Positions 44,407-54,240 of a stretch of 64,000 nt of DNA are shown piece by piece. The number at the start of each line of letters is the position of its first letter. The stretch's first letter is position 1. Source of the stretch: Phocoenobacter atlanticus (GTDB taxonomy: Bacteria > Pseudomonadota > Gammaproteobacteria > Enterobacterales > Pasteurellaceae); the NCBI RefSeq assembly GCF_030764225.1, contig NZ_JASAXH010000012.1. One strand, given 5' to 3'. Position numbers and translations under genes: made by a program. Under the pieces are notes generated by a model that saw only the letters and a list, made by a program, of their open reading frames with translations, was not told where the DNA came from and did no database searches.

Positions 44407-45186
44407 TTATAAAAATAATGGACCTAATGGCGTTTTTGGGATATTAAACTGTTCTGGATAATGCACATCAACCAAATATAACCCTGCTGCTTTTGCGGTT
44501 GGAGCAGCTAATTGTCGATCTTTTTGTTCAAGTAACCATTTGATCCATTCAGGTTCTTGATTTTCACAACCTACTTCAATTAAACTCCCCACAATATTTC
44601 TGACCATATGATGTACAAAAGCATTCGCTTGGATATCAATAATCACAAATTGCCCATTATGAGTGACAATTAAATGATGAATATTACGATTTGGGCTATT
44701 TGACTGACACTGTGCGGCACGAAATGAGCTAAAATCATTTTCACCCAACAGAAATTGTCCCGCTTGGTGCATTTTTTGATGATCAAGTGGAACATTATAA
44801 TGGGATATCCCCTTTGGCAGGATTGCAGAGCGAAGGTTATTATTATAGATAATATAACGATAACGGCGAGCTGTAGCACTAAAACGAGCGTGAAAATCGG
44901 GTTCAACGTCAATAGACCATTTAACAGAAATATCATCAGGTAGGTGAGCATTCGTTCCAAAACACCAGCTTTTTAAAGGACGATTCACATCTGTTTCAAA
45001 ATGCACTACCTGTCCTGTACTGTGAACTCCAGAGTCAGTACGTCCTGCACAAAATACCTCAATTGGAGAATTGGCAATAATAGATAATGCTTTTTCTAAT
45101 TGTTCTTGAACACTGATAACAGATTGTTGCTTCTGCCAACCAAAATAACGACTTCCGTCATACTCAATACCTAATGCAATTTTCAT
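44407..45186 (-). CDS. truA: tRNA pseudouridine(38-40) synthase TruA
   Basis: 259 residues. N-terminus KIALGIEYDGSRYFGWQKQ and catalytic Asp in CAGRTDSGVHSTGQV, both family signatures; C-terminal half with VHHMVRNIVGSLIEVG. Isomerises uridines 38-40 in the anticodon stem of many tRNAs. It diverges from the DUF294 gene across a 240-bp spacer that contains an ACAAGCGGT uptake sequence near 45228. Confidence 0.96.
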   Translation of the reverse strand: MKIALGIEYDGSRYFGWQKQQSVISVQEQLEKALSIIANSPIEVFCAGRTDSGVHSTGQVVHFETDVNRPLKSWCFGTNAHLPDDISVKWSIDVEPDFHARFSATARRYRYIIYNNNLRSAILPKGISHYNVPLDHQKMHQAGQFLLGENDFSSFRAAQCQSNSPNRNIHHLIVTHNGQFVIIDIQANAFVHHMVRNIVGSLIEVGCENQEPEWIKWLLEQKDRQLAAPTAKAAGLYLVDVHYPEQFNIPKTPLGPLFL

Positions 45187-45425
45187 TTGAATTTATTAAA
45201 TTATTAACAATAAAAGATATTGTACTACAAGCGGTATGATTTTTTGAGATTTTTGCAATTTTTTACCTCACTTTTTGAGTATACCAATTGGAGGGGGAAA
45301 TAACGACTTTCACATACGATCTTGTCTTGAGAAAAACAACATTAAATTAAATTTAATCTAAAAATAGTCTCGTTATGAAAAGATCGTTATACTATACTTT
45401 ATTTGTTACTTTTTAGGACAGAAAT

Positions 45426-47312
45426 ATGATGGAAATTGAACTACTTGAAATCAAAAACTTTCTAGCACAGCTCGCTCCTTTTGATGAATTGCCAGAAGAA
45501 GCACTCAATGAATTAGCCCATAATATAGAAATTCGTTATTTTCGTGCTGAAACACCGATTTTAACTTATAATGCAGACATTGACTCACTCTATGTAATGC
45601 GTAGTGGTGTAGTTGAGGTTTATCGTCGCAGTGGCAAACTGTATAACCGAATGACAGAAGGACAAATCTTTGGTCAAATGGGACTCTTTATGAATAATAA
45701 AGTGCGTTTTCCTGTTACGGCGATTGAAGATACCCTTGCTTATTGCATTCCTGCTGAAATTTTTCATCGCTATTGCAATGATTATGAAGTCTTCGCTGAT
45801 TTTATGGAAGTGGAAGGTACTCAGCGTTTAAGCCAAGTGATTTCTAATAGTGAAAATGATCTTACCCAATCTAAAGTAAAAACCTTAATTACTCGCCCAG
45901 CAGTTATTGTAGATCAAAATACATCAATTACAGATACCGCGGCTTGTATGAAAGAAGAAAATGTTTCAGCCGTATTAATCGCAAATTCAGCAATTAAAGA
46001 GACGAATGAAGATGATGATATCGATCCATTTGTGGGTATTATTACCGATCGAGATTTGTGTACTCGAGTGTTAGCAGAAAAAATTGATCCTGCCACATCC
46101 ATTAGTGAAGTCGTATCACCAAGCTTATACTGTCTAGATGGTAATGCTTATGTGTATGAAGCAATGATGACAATGCTCCGTTATAATATTAACCACTTGC
46201 CTATTATGAATAAAGGTGAGGCAATTGGTATTATTTCCAATACCGATTTACTCCGTCACGAATCGCAAAATAGTCTGTTGATTGTAAACAGCATTTTCCA
46301 ACAGAATAGTATTGAAGAATTAGCTATTATTGCAGGGCAAGTGAAAGATTGCTTTGTACGAATGGTACAAGAAGAAGCCAATTCACATATGGTTGGATCT
46401 GCAATGGCAGTGATTGGACGTAGTTTCAAACAGCGTTTAGCTGAACTTGCCGAAGAAAAATTAGGTACAGCACCAATTCCTTATTGCCTATTAGCCTTAG
46501 GTTCAATGGCTCGTGATGAACAGCTTATTGTTACCGATCAAGATAATGCGTTGATCCTTGATGAGAGCTACGATCCAAAATTACATAATGATTATTTTGA
46601 ACAATTCTCACATTTTATTTGCGACGGCTTAGCGGCTTGTGGCTATACTTATTGCACTGGCGATATTATGGCAACCAACCCTGAATGGCGTAAAACCCTA
46701 AGCGAATGGAAAGAAACCTTTGTCGATTGGATCGATAATCCCAATCCAAAAGCCTTACTAAATAGCTCAATTTTCTTTGATTTAGACGGCGTTTATGGTC
46801 GTACTAAGTGGGCAGAACAGCTATATAGCTTCGTCGTACAACGTGCCAGAAAAAATAATGTTTTCTTAGGGGCATTAGCTCACACAGCAGGGCTACGCAC
46901 TCCACCACTGGGTTTCTTTAAAAATTTTGTAATGGAAAATGACGGTCGTCATCAAAAATCGATCAACCTAAAACGTCGAGGCACAGCCCCACTGGCAGAC
47001 TTAATACGTGTTCACGCTCTATCCATCGGATCATTAGCTAAAAACTCCTTTGAGCGTTTAGAAAATATTATTGAAGCAGGTATTTTGCCACGTAATCAAG
47101 GGCAAGATTTACAAAATGCGTTAGAATTATTGTCAATTGTACGTATTCGTCATCAAGCCAATGATATCTTAGAAGATCTTGAACCTGATAATAATATCGA
47201 ACCTGAAGCAATGTCAGATTTTGAACGCCGTAATTTAAAAGATGCCTTTTTGGTGCTAAGTAATGCCCAAAAATTCATTAAATTCCGCTATCCGCCAAGA
47301 CGTAAATATTAA
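45426..47312 (+). CDS. cNMP-binding/CBS/DUF294 nucleotidyltransferase-like signalling protein
   Basis: 628 residues in four parts. A cyclic-nucleotide-binding beta barrel (about 15-130) resembles CRP-type domains. A CBS pair follows (about 155-290; GIITDRDLCTRVL and GIISNTDLLRH). Next comes a DUF294 putative nucleotidyltransferase with LGSMARDEQLIVTDQDNALIL (about 355-400), and then the DUF294 C-terminal substrate domain. Proteins of this design are thought to respond to nucleotides, but substrates are not known. It is nine bases upstream of a DnaQ-like exonuclease, a pairing conserved in other gammaproteobacteria. Confidence 0.85.
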   Translation: MMEIELLEIKNFLAQLAPFDELPEEALNELAHNIEIRYFRAETPILTYNADIDSLYVMRSGVVEVYRRSGKLYNRMTEGQIFGQMGLFMNNKVRFPVTAIEDTLAYCIPAEIFHRYCNDYEVFADFMEVEGTQRLSQVISNSENDLTQSKVKTLITRPAVIVDQNTSITDTAACMKEENVSAVLIANSAIKETNEDDDIDPFVGIITDRDLCTRVLAEKIDPATSISEVVSPSLYCLDGNAYVYEAMMTMLRYNINHLPIMNKGEAIGIISNTDLLRHESQNSLLIVNSIFQQNSIEELAIIAGQVKDCFVRMVQEEANSHMVGSAMAVIGRSFKQRLAELAEEKLGTAPIPYCLLALGSMARDEQLIVTDQDNALILDESYDPKLHNDYFEQFSHFICDGLAACGYTYCTGDIMATNPEWRKTLSEWKETFVDWIDNPNPKALLNSSIFFDLDGVYGRTKWAEQLYSFVVQRARKNNVFLGALAHTAGLRTPPLGFFKNFVMENDGRHQKSINLKRRGTAPLADLIRVHALSIGSLAKNSFERLENIIEAGILPRNQGQDLQNALELLSIVRIRHQANDILEDLEPDNNIEPEAMSDFERRNLKDAFLVLSNAQKFIKFRYPPRRKY

Positions 47313-47320
47313 GGGGAAAT

Positions 47321-48052
47321 ATGACAGCACAACAAAACTTGATTATCCCTGATAGCCAAATCCCTGACAATTGGCAGGATTATTATCAACAGCAAGCCCA
47401 ACAGGTAAAAAATCCACTACTAAAAGAATTTTACCAAGCAGGCGTAATCGACGAAAACACACCTCTCAAAGACGTAGATTTTGTGGCACTCGATTTTGAA
47501 ACTACCGGCTTAGATGCCACCGTTGATGATATTGTGAGTATCGGCTTAATTCCTTTTGACTTGAAAAGCATTTATTGTAACCAAGCCAAACATTGGATTG
47601 TCCGCCCAAAACAAGAACTTGAAGAAGAATCAGTGGTAATTCACGGCATTACCCACAGCGACATTTCTGACGCGCCTGATTTACGCAAAGTGTTAGATGA
47701 TTTGCTAACAATCCTTGCCAATAAAATTGTGGTGGTGCATTACCGTCCAATTGAACGTCAGTTTTTTAATTCTGCTTTAATGGTGAGAATTAAGGAGGGA
47801 ATTCTGTTTCCCGTTGTTGATACTATGCAGATCGAAGGTAATGTTCAATATGAAAAAAGAACGTGGTTGGATAAATTACTCAGCAAAAAAATGCCCTCAG
47901 TCCGCCTTGCTAACAGCCGTACTCGCTACGGTTTACCGCCCTATACGGCTCACAATGCGTTAATTGATTCCATCGCCACCGCCGAATTATTCCAAGCCCA
48001 AATCAGCCATCATTTCTCGCCTGATATGACGGTCGGGGAATTGTGGCGGTAG
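47321..48052 (+). CDS. DnaQ-like 3'-5' exonuclease
   Basis: 243 residues of the DEDDh exonuclease family: VALDFETTGLDA (Exo I), HYRPIERQFFNSAL (Exo II region) and HNALIDSIATAELF (Exo III, His-x4-Asp). It has no polymerase or UvrC domain. An N-terminal extension of about 50 residues precedes the core. Probably translated with the preceding DUF294 gene. It is not the DnaQ proofreading subunit itself; its substrate is unknown. Confidence 0.85.
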   Translation: MTAQQNLIIPDSQIPDNWQDYYQQQAQQVKNPLLKEFYQAGVIDENTPLKDVDFVALDFETTGLDATVDDIVSIGLIPFDLKSIYCNQAKHWIVRPKQELEEESVVIHGITHSDISDAPDLRKVLDDLLTILANKIVVVHYRPIERQFFNSALMVRIKEGILFPVVDTMQIEGNVQYEKRTWLDKLLSKKMPSVRLANSRTRYGLPPYTAHNALIDSIATAELFQAQISHHFSPDMTVGELWR

Positions 48053-48144
48053 TTTTTTTATGTGGATAAAATAATCAATAAAGTTAAAAATTTGTAATGC
48101 TTTATTTTCAATAAATAAAGAATATGGTATATTTAAAAATTGTT

Positions 48145-48178
48145 TATAATATTCTCATTTTCATTTGTAAATGAGAAT
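48145..48178 (+). promoter_or_regulatory. promoter and Fur-like palindrome upstream of ybfE-fldA-fur
   Basis: A consensus -10 TATAAT (48145) is followed by the perfect 10-bp dyad ATTCTCATTT-N8-AAATGAGAAT (48151-48178). Half-sites such as AATGAGAAT resemble Fur boxes, which would give fur autoregulation; another repressor could use the same dyad. No LexA box was seen despite the name of the first gene. Confidence 0.55.
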
Positions 48179-48200
48179 AGTTAAGTAGTATTATGGTATA

Positions 48201-48485
48201 ATGGCAAAACAAGATGTAGATTGTATCACGTTAGACTTATTTGCATCATCTCCCAAAGTAGGACGTCCTCGTTGTAGTTCGTTAAGTCGAGAGCAGCAAA
48301 TAAGAGTGAATAAACGTAATCAATTGAGACGAGATCGCTCGTGTGGTTTAAAGCGAGTGGAGTTAAAGTTGCATTCTGATCTTGTTTTAGCGTTAGAAAA
48401 ACTCTCAAATGAGCAAAATGTAACTCGTAGTCAGCTCATTCAAAATATTTTGAATGACTATATTGATAAACAGTGTGTTGATTAA
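48201..48485 (+). CDS. ybfE: YbfE-family ribbon-helix-helix protein
   Basis: 94 residues. The C-terminal half (RVELKLHSDLVLALEKLSNEQNVTRSQLIQNIL) is a ribbon-helix-helix DNA-binding motif. An N-terminal DLFASSPKVGRPR segment is typical of YbfE, annotated in E. coli as LexA-regulated. The order ybfE-fldA-fur is the same as in E. coli, which supports the assignment. Confidence 0.85.
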   Translation: MAKQDVDCITLDLFASSPKVGRPRCSSLSREQQIRVNKRNQLRRDRSCGLKRVELKLHSDLVLALEKLSNEQNVTRSQLIQNILNDYIDKQCVD

Positions 48486-48512
48486 AGGTTAATAGAATAA
48501 ATAGGAAATAAA

Positions 48513-49037
48513 ATGGCAGTTGTTGGTTTATTTTACGGTAGTGATACGGGTAATACTGAAGCCGTATCAAAAATGATTCAAGGGCAATTAGGTGCAAATC
48601 TTGTTGCAGTACACGACATTGCAAAAAGTACTAAGGAAGATATAGAAGCCTATGATTTCTTATTAATTGGTATTCCAACTTGGTATTATGGTGAGTCTCA
48701 AGCGGATTGGGATGACTTTATGCCAACTTTACAGGAAATTGATTTCTCAGGAAAAATCATTGGTATTTTTGGTTGTGGCGATCAAGAAGATTATGCGGAA
48801 TATTTTTGTGATGCGATGGGCACGGTGCGTGATGTTGTTGAACAAAATGGCGGTGTTATTGTTGGGCATTGGTCAACAGAAGGTTATAATTTTGAAGTTT
48901 CTCAAGCATTAGTGGATGAAAATACCTTTGTTGGATTATGTATTGATGAAGATCGTCAACCAGAATTAACAGAACAACGAGTACAGAAATGGTGTGAACA
49001 ATTAAATGATGAAATGTGTCTTTCATCATTAGCTTAA
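48513..49037 (+). CDS. fldA: flavodoxin I
   Basis: 174-residue long-chain flavodoxin. FMN phosphate loop GSDTGNTEAV, aromatic flavin stackers in PTWYYGESQADWDDF, and the GCGDQEDYAEYFCDAMG loop. Transfers electrons to pyruvate formate-lyase activation, IspG/H and MetH. Followed directly by fur. Confidence 0.96.
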   Translation: MAVVGLFYGSDTGNTEAVSKMIQGQLGANLVAVHDIAKSTKEDIEAYDFLLIGIPTWYYGESQADWDDFMPTLQEIDFSGKIIGIFGCGDQEDYAEYFCDAMGTVRDVVEQNGGVIVGHWSTEGYNFEVSQALVDENTFVGLCIDEDRQPELTEQRVQKWCEQLNDEMCLSSLA

Positions 49038-49060
49038 TGATTATAAATAAGGAGCATAAA

Positions 49061-49513
49061 ATGTCGGAACAATCTGAACAAAATAAAGAGCTACTGAAAA
49101 AAGTGGGTCTGAAAATTACAGAACCACGATTAACTATTCTTGCATTAATGCAAGATTCTCGTGAAAATATGCAACATTTTGCAGCAGAAGACATTTATAA
49201 ACTTCTCTTAGAACATAAATCTGAGGTTGGTTTAGCGACCGTGTACCGAGTGTTAAATCAATTTGAAGAGGTCGGTATCTTAACTCGTCATAGTTTTGAT
49301 TCTAATAAAGCCGTTTTTGAGTTGAATTATGATCATCAACACGATCATATTATTTGTAAAGATTGTGGTAAGGTGTTTGAATTTAAAGATGACGAGATTG
49401 AGCGTCGTCAAAGAGAAATTAGTCAAAAACACGGTATTGAACTTGAAAAACATAGTCTTTATCTTTATGGAACTTGCAGTGATCTAAGTCATTGTGATAA
49501 TAAAGAAAAATAG
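49061..49513 (+). CDS. fur: ferric uptake regulator Fur
   Basis: 150 residues. N-terminal winged helix (LKITEPRLTILALM, GLATVYRVLNQFEEVGI) and C-terminal metal domain with YDHQHDHIICKDCGKVFEF. Zinc site Cys pair CKDC; a second pair CSDLSHC near the C-terminus. ATG at 49061 after AAGGAG; a longer frame begins inside fldA. Represses iron uptake genes when bound to Fe(II). Confidence 0.97.
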   Translation: MSEQSEQNKELLKKVGLKITEPRLTILALMQDSRENMQHFAAEDIYKLLLEHKSEVGLATVYRVLNQFEEVGILTRHSFDSNKAVFELNYDHQHDHIICKDCGKVFEFKDDEIERRQREISQKHGIELEKHSLYLYGTCSDLSHCDNKEK

Positions 49514-49550
49514 TATTTTTTATTCTCTTTATACTTAATTATTTGAGCAT

Positions 49551-49593
49551 AAGCGGTGAGATTTTGTAAATAAATTACAAGATCGTACCGCTT
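49551..49593. terminator. inverted uptake-sequence pair after fur
   Basis: AAGCGGTGAGATTTTGTAA and TTACAAGATCGTACCGCTT pair imperfectly around TAAA, just before letB. Probable fur terminator. Confidence 0.6.
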
Positions 49594-49618
49594 CTATTGT
49601 TTTATTTGGTACCCATTT

Positions 49619-52264
49619 ATGTCAGAAAATACAACCCTTACTCCTCAAGTTGAAACAGCCAAAGTTCGTCCTCCTCGTAAAATTTCGATATTTTGGTTAC
49701 TCCCTGTTATTGCCTTTATTATTGGTGCATTATTATTTTTTCAGATTTTGAAAGAAAGAGGCGAAATTATCACTCTTCATTTCACCGATGGTGCAGGTAT
49801 TACAGCAAAGAAAACACCAATTAGGTATCAAGGATTGCAAATTGGATTGGTAAAGAAAGTCAGTTTTTCTGAAGATTTGAAAAATGTTGATGTGATTGCT
49901 GAAATTACACCTGAAGCATCATCATTATTACGTGAAGATACTAAGTTTTGGTTAGTTCAACCTTCTGTTTCTTTAGCGGGTGTTTCTGGATTAGATTCTA
50001 TTGTATCAGGAAATTATATTACGCTTTTACCTGGAACAGGAGATGAGGCAGATGAATTTATTGCGGAATTAGAACCTCCTGTTGCTCCTGTTACGGCAGG
50101 AGATTTATTGATTAAGCTAGTTTCTGATGATTTAGGCTCTATTTCTATCGGATCAAATGTTTATTTTAAAAAAGTACCCGTTGGAAGTATTTTAAGTTAT
50201 CGTTTTACTGAAGATCAACAACAAGTTGAGATTGATGTAATGATAAAGAAAAAATATGCCAACTTGGTGAAGAAAAATAGCCATTTTTGGAATATTAGTG
50301 GCATTAATGCAACATTAGATTTATCAGGATTATCTATTGCAATAGATAGTATTCAATCTGTTGTTCAAGGTGCAATTGCCTTTGATTTTCCTAAGGATGA
50401 TACACAACAAGCTGTTCAAAATCAGCATTATACTTTGTATAAAAATTTAAAAGCAGCAAACAGAGGGATTGAAGTGGATGTTCTATTGCCTCTTCATTCT
50501 TCTGTTAAAGTTAATGAAACGGCACTCTTTTACCAAAATACGAAAATTGGGGTGTTAGCTGAATTAGATCCTATTGATACTAGTATGGAACAAAAAGTAT
50601 TAAAGGGTAAATTATTACTTAATCCAAACTATACACACTTATTACGTTCAGGAACCACTATTTTATTAAAAGAACCTAAATTTGGTTTAAATAAACAACA
50701 GATAACAAAATTAAATGAATTAGTGAGAGGCAATTTTTTTGATGTTGTAAAAGTGGGTGAGGGTGAGGAATTAAATACATTTAGCATTCAAAAAGAAGCT
50801 GATTATTTATTAAGCCGTCCAGATGTGTTGGGTTTAACCTTAGTTGCTTCGCAATCTTATGGGGTAGACAAAGGGCAAGGTATTTACTATAACGATATTC
50901 AAATTGGTGAAATTTTAGAACGAAATGTCACCTTGAAAAATGTCAGTTTTAAAGTAATGATTTATCCAGAATATCGTCGTTTTATTGCTAAAAACAGTCA
51001 GTTTGTCTCTATTTCTCATTTTGATCTCTCTGCTAATATGGATGGCGTGCAGTTTAAATCCGCTTCACCAACAGAATGGTTAAAGGGGGGGATTAGAATG
51101 TTAGTTGAAGAACCAAAAGGTAAGCCTCTTGATTCTTATCCTCTTTATGAAAATAGAGAAAATGCACAACAAGGGATTATTGATACACAAAAGCGTGTAA
51201 CAAAGGTATTGTCTGCCAAAAAAGTATCAGGAATAAATAAAGGTTCGGTGATACTTTATAATGATTTTCAGGTTGGTGAGGTATTAGATATTACACCAAA
51301 AGCAGAGAAATTTGAGATTGGACTGTTTATCATACCTAAATATCGTCATTTACTTACTAATAAAAGTCGCTTTTGGATTGAGCCTGCCACAGCGATTGAT
51401 ATTTCAACAAAAGGCATAAATATTCAAGCTGCTCCTTTTATGCGAACTTTAAAGGGAGCAATTAGTTTTGATAATAAAGGACGTAAGCAAAGTAATACCC
51501 TTTATGAAAATTATGATAAAGTCTTTGCTGGAAATTCTTATATTACCTTAATTACCAAAGATGCCGCTAAATTAAGTGAAGGTATGCCAATTAAATATAT
51601 GGGATTAACCATTGGTCACATTAAAACCTTAAAATTAGAAAATGCAAAAAAACGTATTAAAGTGACCGCTTCCATTAAGAGTAAATATTATGGGATCGTG
51701 GCACGATCAGGCAGTGTATTTAAGGCGATCTCTCCACAAATTAATAGTTCAGGATTTAAGCATTTAGATGCAGTACTACAAAATTATATTGATGTTAATG
51801 CAGGTACGGGAAAACGTAAAACTTGGTTTACCTTAGTGGATAATGATGTCACTAAAACAGAATATCAAGGTGGCTTCCCTATTGTATTAGAAACCAGTAA
51901 TGCCAATGGTTTGAGTGTAGATACGCCTGTATTTTATCGAGGCTTACAAGTGGGGATTGTTGATCGTGTAAAATTAAGTGAATTAGGTGATCGTGTCTTT
52001 TTATATGTACGAATTAGTTATAAATATCGTCATTTAGTGCGTAAAAATAGTCAGTTCTGGGAATCTTCTGGCTACACAATGAACGTAGGATTAAATGGAG
52101 CAACCATTAGTTCTGGCACAATGTCCCAATTAATGAATGGTGGTATTTCATTTTCTACACCATCAGGTAAAATAGTGAGTTCAAAAGCTAAAGCTAATCA
52201 GCATTTTATTCTACAACCTAACCCACCTAAAGGTGTGGCAGAGTGGAATCAAGGTGCATATTAA
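49619..52264 (+). CDS. letB: seven-MCE-domain lipid transport protein LetB
   Basis: 881 residues, almost the length of E. coli LetB/YebT (877). After a short cytosolic lead comes one transmembrane helix (IFWLLPVIAFIIGALLFFQIL). Seven MCE domains follow, seen as recurring strand-turn text: IRYQGLQIGLV, VYFKKVPVGSI, LFYQNTKIGVL, IYYNDIQIGEI, ILYNDFQVGEV, IKYMGLTIGHI and VFYRGLQVGIV. LetB forms a hydrophobic tunnel across the periplasm for phospholipid movement. Its usual partner letA (yebS) is not adjacent; fur lies upstream. PqiB is shorter, with three MCE domains. Confidence 0.9.
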   Translation: MSENTTLTPQVETAKVRPPRKISIFWLLPVIAFIIGALLFFQILKERGEIITLHFTDGAGITAKKTPIRYQGLQIGLVKKVSFSEDLKNVDVIAEITPEASSLLREDTKFWLVQPSVSLAGVSGLDSIVSGNYITLLPGTGDEADEFIAELEPPVAPVTAGDLLIKLVSDDLGSISIGSNVYFKKVPVGSILSYRFTEDQQQVEIDVMIKKKYANLVKKNSHFWNISGINATLDLSGLSIAIDSIQSVVQGAIAFDFPKDDTQQAVQNQHYTLYKNLKAANRGIEVDVLLPLHSSVKVNETALFYQNTKIGVLAELDPIDTSMEQKVLKGKLLLNPNYTHLLRSGTTILLKEPKFGLNKQQITKLNELVRGNFFDVVKVGEGEELNTFSIQKEADYLLSRPDVLGLTLVASQSYGVDKGQGIYYNDIQIGEILERNVTLKNVSFKVMIYPEYRRFIAKNSQFVSISHFDLSANMDGVQFKSASPTEWLKGGIRMLVEEPKGKPLDSYPLYENRENAQQGIIDTQKRVTKVLSAKKVSGINKGSVILYNDFQVGEVLDITPKAEKFEIGLFIIPKYRHLLTNKSRFWIEPATAIDISTKGINIQAAPFMRTLKGAISFDNKGRKQSNTLYENYDKVFAGNSYITLITKDAAKLSEGMPIKYMGLTIGHIKTLKLENAKKRIKVTASIKSKYYGIVARSGSVFKAISPQINSSGFKHLDAVLQNYIDVNAGTGKRKTWFTLVDNDVTKTEYQGGFPIVLETSNANGLSVDTPVFYRGLQVGIVDRVKLSELGDRVFLYVRISYKYRHLVRKNSQFWESSGYTMNVGLNGATISSGTMSQLMNGGISFSTPSGKIVSSKAKANQHFILQPNPPKGVAEWNQGAY

Positions 52265-52286
52265 CATTTGTAAAATTGGGAGAGTA

Positions 52287-52341
52287 ACAAGCGGTCAGAT
52301 GAGAATGAAAATTTGCAAATTATTACAAAAATCATACCGCT
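52287..52341. terminator. imperfect inverted uptake-sequence pair after letB
   Basis: ACAAGCGGT at 52287 faces ACCGCT at 52336 across an AAATTTGCAAATTA tract. Probable terminator region; there is no clear T-run. Confidence 0.45.
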
Positions 52342-52354
52342 ATAAGGGTATTCA

Positions 52355-54205
52355 ATGATAAAGCAATTATTTGAGTGGTTTGAAAATCGTATTGAACCTT
52401 ATCCTAAAAATGATCCTATAACACCAAAGTCGGGGTTAGTACCTTTTATCTTTGATGCCACTAAGGGTATGCGGATTTATATTTTTTTAATGATGCTAAT
52501 GACGGCGGGGATTGGCGTCACAGAAGGATTGTTGTTTCAATTTATTGGTAACTTAGTCGATTGGGTCAGCACCCTTTCTCCTTCCCAAGTATGGCAGACT
52601 AAAAAAACATCGATTTTATTTATGTTGTTTGTGGTTTGTTTAGGATTTTTGTTTACTTTCTTTAATGCGAGTTTACGTTTTCAAACATTGCAAGGCGTAT
52701 TTCCAATGCGTTTACGATGGAATTTTCATCGTTTAATGCTTGGGCAAAGTATGGGATTTTATCAAGATGAGTTTGCAGGTCGTGTTTCAGCCAAAGTAAT
52801 GCAAACTGCCTTAGCCGTACGTGATTCTGTGATTACGCTTTCAGGCGTGATTGTTCAAATTTCTGTTTATTTGATTACTTCCAGTATTATTTTAGTTCAA
52901 TTTGATAGTTGGTTTTTACTGCCTTTTGGCGTATGGCTAGTTGGACTGCTTCTCATTATGCGAAATTTTATTCCTAAGTTGGGAAAAGCCTCTCAAGAGC
53001 AATCAGATGCACGAAGTTTAATGACTGGTCGTATAACAGACACTTATGCCAATATTGCAACAGTAAAATTGTTTTCGCACGGTCAAAGAGAAGCAAAATA
53101 TGTAAAAACCTCAATGCAGGAATTTATGCTAACCGTACATAAACAAATGCGTTTAGTCACTTCAATTGAGGCATTGCATTATATCAATAGTATGTGGCTC
53201 GTGGTTTCAACGGCAACAATGGGGTTAGTGCTTTGGTATAATGGCTTTGTGACAGCTGGAGCCATTGCAACAGCAACGGCATTGGCGTTACGTATTAAAG
53301 GATTATCACAATGGATTATGTGGGAAGCCGCTCGTTTATTTGAAAATTTAGGGACAGTTCAAGATGGAATGAACACCATTTCAAAACCTCATTTTATTAA
53401 AGATAAAGAAAATGCCACAGAACTTAAAGTATTTAAGGGTGAGATTACCTTTGAACATATTGACTTTGCTTATGATAAAGAAAATCCACTATTACAAGAT
53501 TTTAATCTGCATATTAAAGCGAGCGAAAAAGTAGGAATAGTTGGGCGAAGTGGTGCAGGTAAGTCGACACTCACTAATCTATTATTACGTTTTTATGATA
53601 TTCAAAATGGAGATATCAAAATTGATGGTCAAAATATTTATGATGTAACTCAAGATAGTTTACGATCACAAATTGGTTTAGTAACTCAAGATACCTCATT
53701 ATTACATCGTTCAGTGAAAGAAAATTTACTTTATGGACGACCAGAGGCTACGGAACAAGAAATGGAAAAAGCAGCACAAAAAGCCGCTGCTGATGAGTTT
53801 ATTGCTACACTGAGTGATGCCAAAGGCAGAACGGGTTATGATACTTATGTTGGAGAACGTGGTGTTAAGTTATCAGGAGGACAACGTCAGCGAATTGCAA
53901 TTGCTCGGGTAATGTTAAAAGACGCACCAATTTTATTATTGGATGAGGCAACCAGTGCTTTAGATTCTGAAGTTGAAGCAGCTATTCAAGAGAATTTAGC
54001 CGAATTAATGGAAGGTAAAACCGTGTTAGCGATTGCTCATCGTTTATCGACCATTATGGCAATGGATCGTTTAATTGTACTGGATCAAGGGAAAATTATA
54101 GAGCAAGGCTCTCATAATGAATTATTGGCTAAAAAAGGTGTCTATGCCAAACTGTGGAATCATCAAAGTGGTGGATTTTTAGCAGATGATGAAAACGTAG
54201 AATAA
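52355..54205 (+). CDS. ABC exporter (fused permease-ATPase)
   Basis: 616 residues: six-helix type IV exporter domain (about 40-330) followed by an ATPase domain. Walker A GRSGAGKST, Q-loop LVTQDTSLLH, signature LSGGQRQRIAIARV, Walker B ILLLDEATSALD, switch His IAHRLST. Works as a homodimer or heterodimer; the substrate is not evident (lipid, peptide or drug). It is 36 bp upstream of murF but without clear functional relation. Confidence 0.88.
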   Translation: MIKQLFEWFENRIEPYPKNDPITPKSGLVPFIFDATKGMRIYIFLMMLMTAGIGVTEGLLFQFIGNLVDWVSTLSPSQVWQTKKTSILFMLFVVCLGFLFTFFNASLRFQTLQGVFPMRLRWNFHRLMLGQSMGFYQDEFAGRVSAKVMQTALAVRDSVITLSGVIVQISVYLITSSIILVQFDSWFLLPFGVWLVGLLLIMRNFIPKLGKASQEQSDARSLMTGRITDTYANIATVKLFSHGQREAKYVKTSMQEFMLTVHKQMRLVTSIEALHYINSMWLVVSTATMGLVLWYNGFVTAGAIATATALALRIKGLSQWIMWEAARLFENLGTVQDGMNTISKPHFIKDKENATELKVFKGEITFEHIDFAYDKENPLLQDFNLHIKASEKVGIVGRSGAGKSTLTNLLLRFYDIQNGDIKIDGQNIYDVTQDSLRSQIGLVTQDTSLLHRSVKENLLYGRPEATEQEMEKAAQKAAADEFIATLSDAKGRTGYDTYVGERGVKLSGGQRQRIAIARVMLKDAPILLLDEATSALDSEVEAAIQENLAELMEGKTVLAIAHRLSTIMAMDRLIVLDQGKIIEQGSHNELLAKKGVYAKLWNHQSGGFLADDENVE

Positions 54206-54240
54206 ATATTAAATATAAAGTGGGATAATATAAGAAAGTA

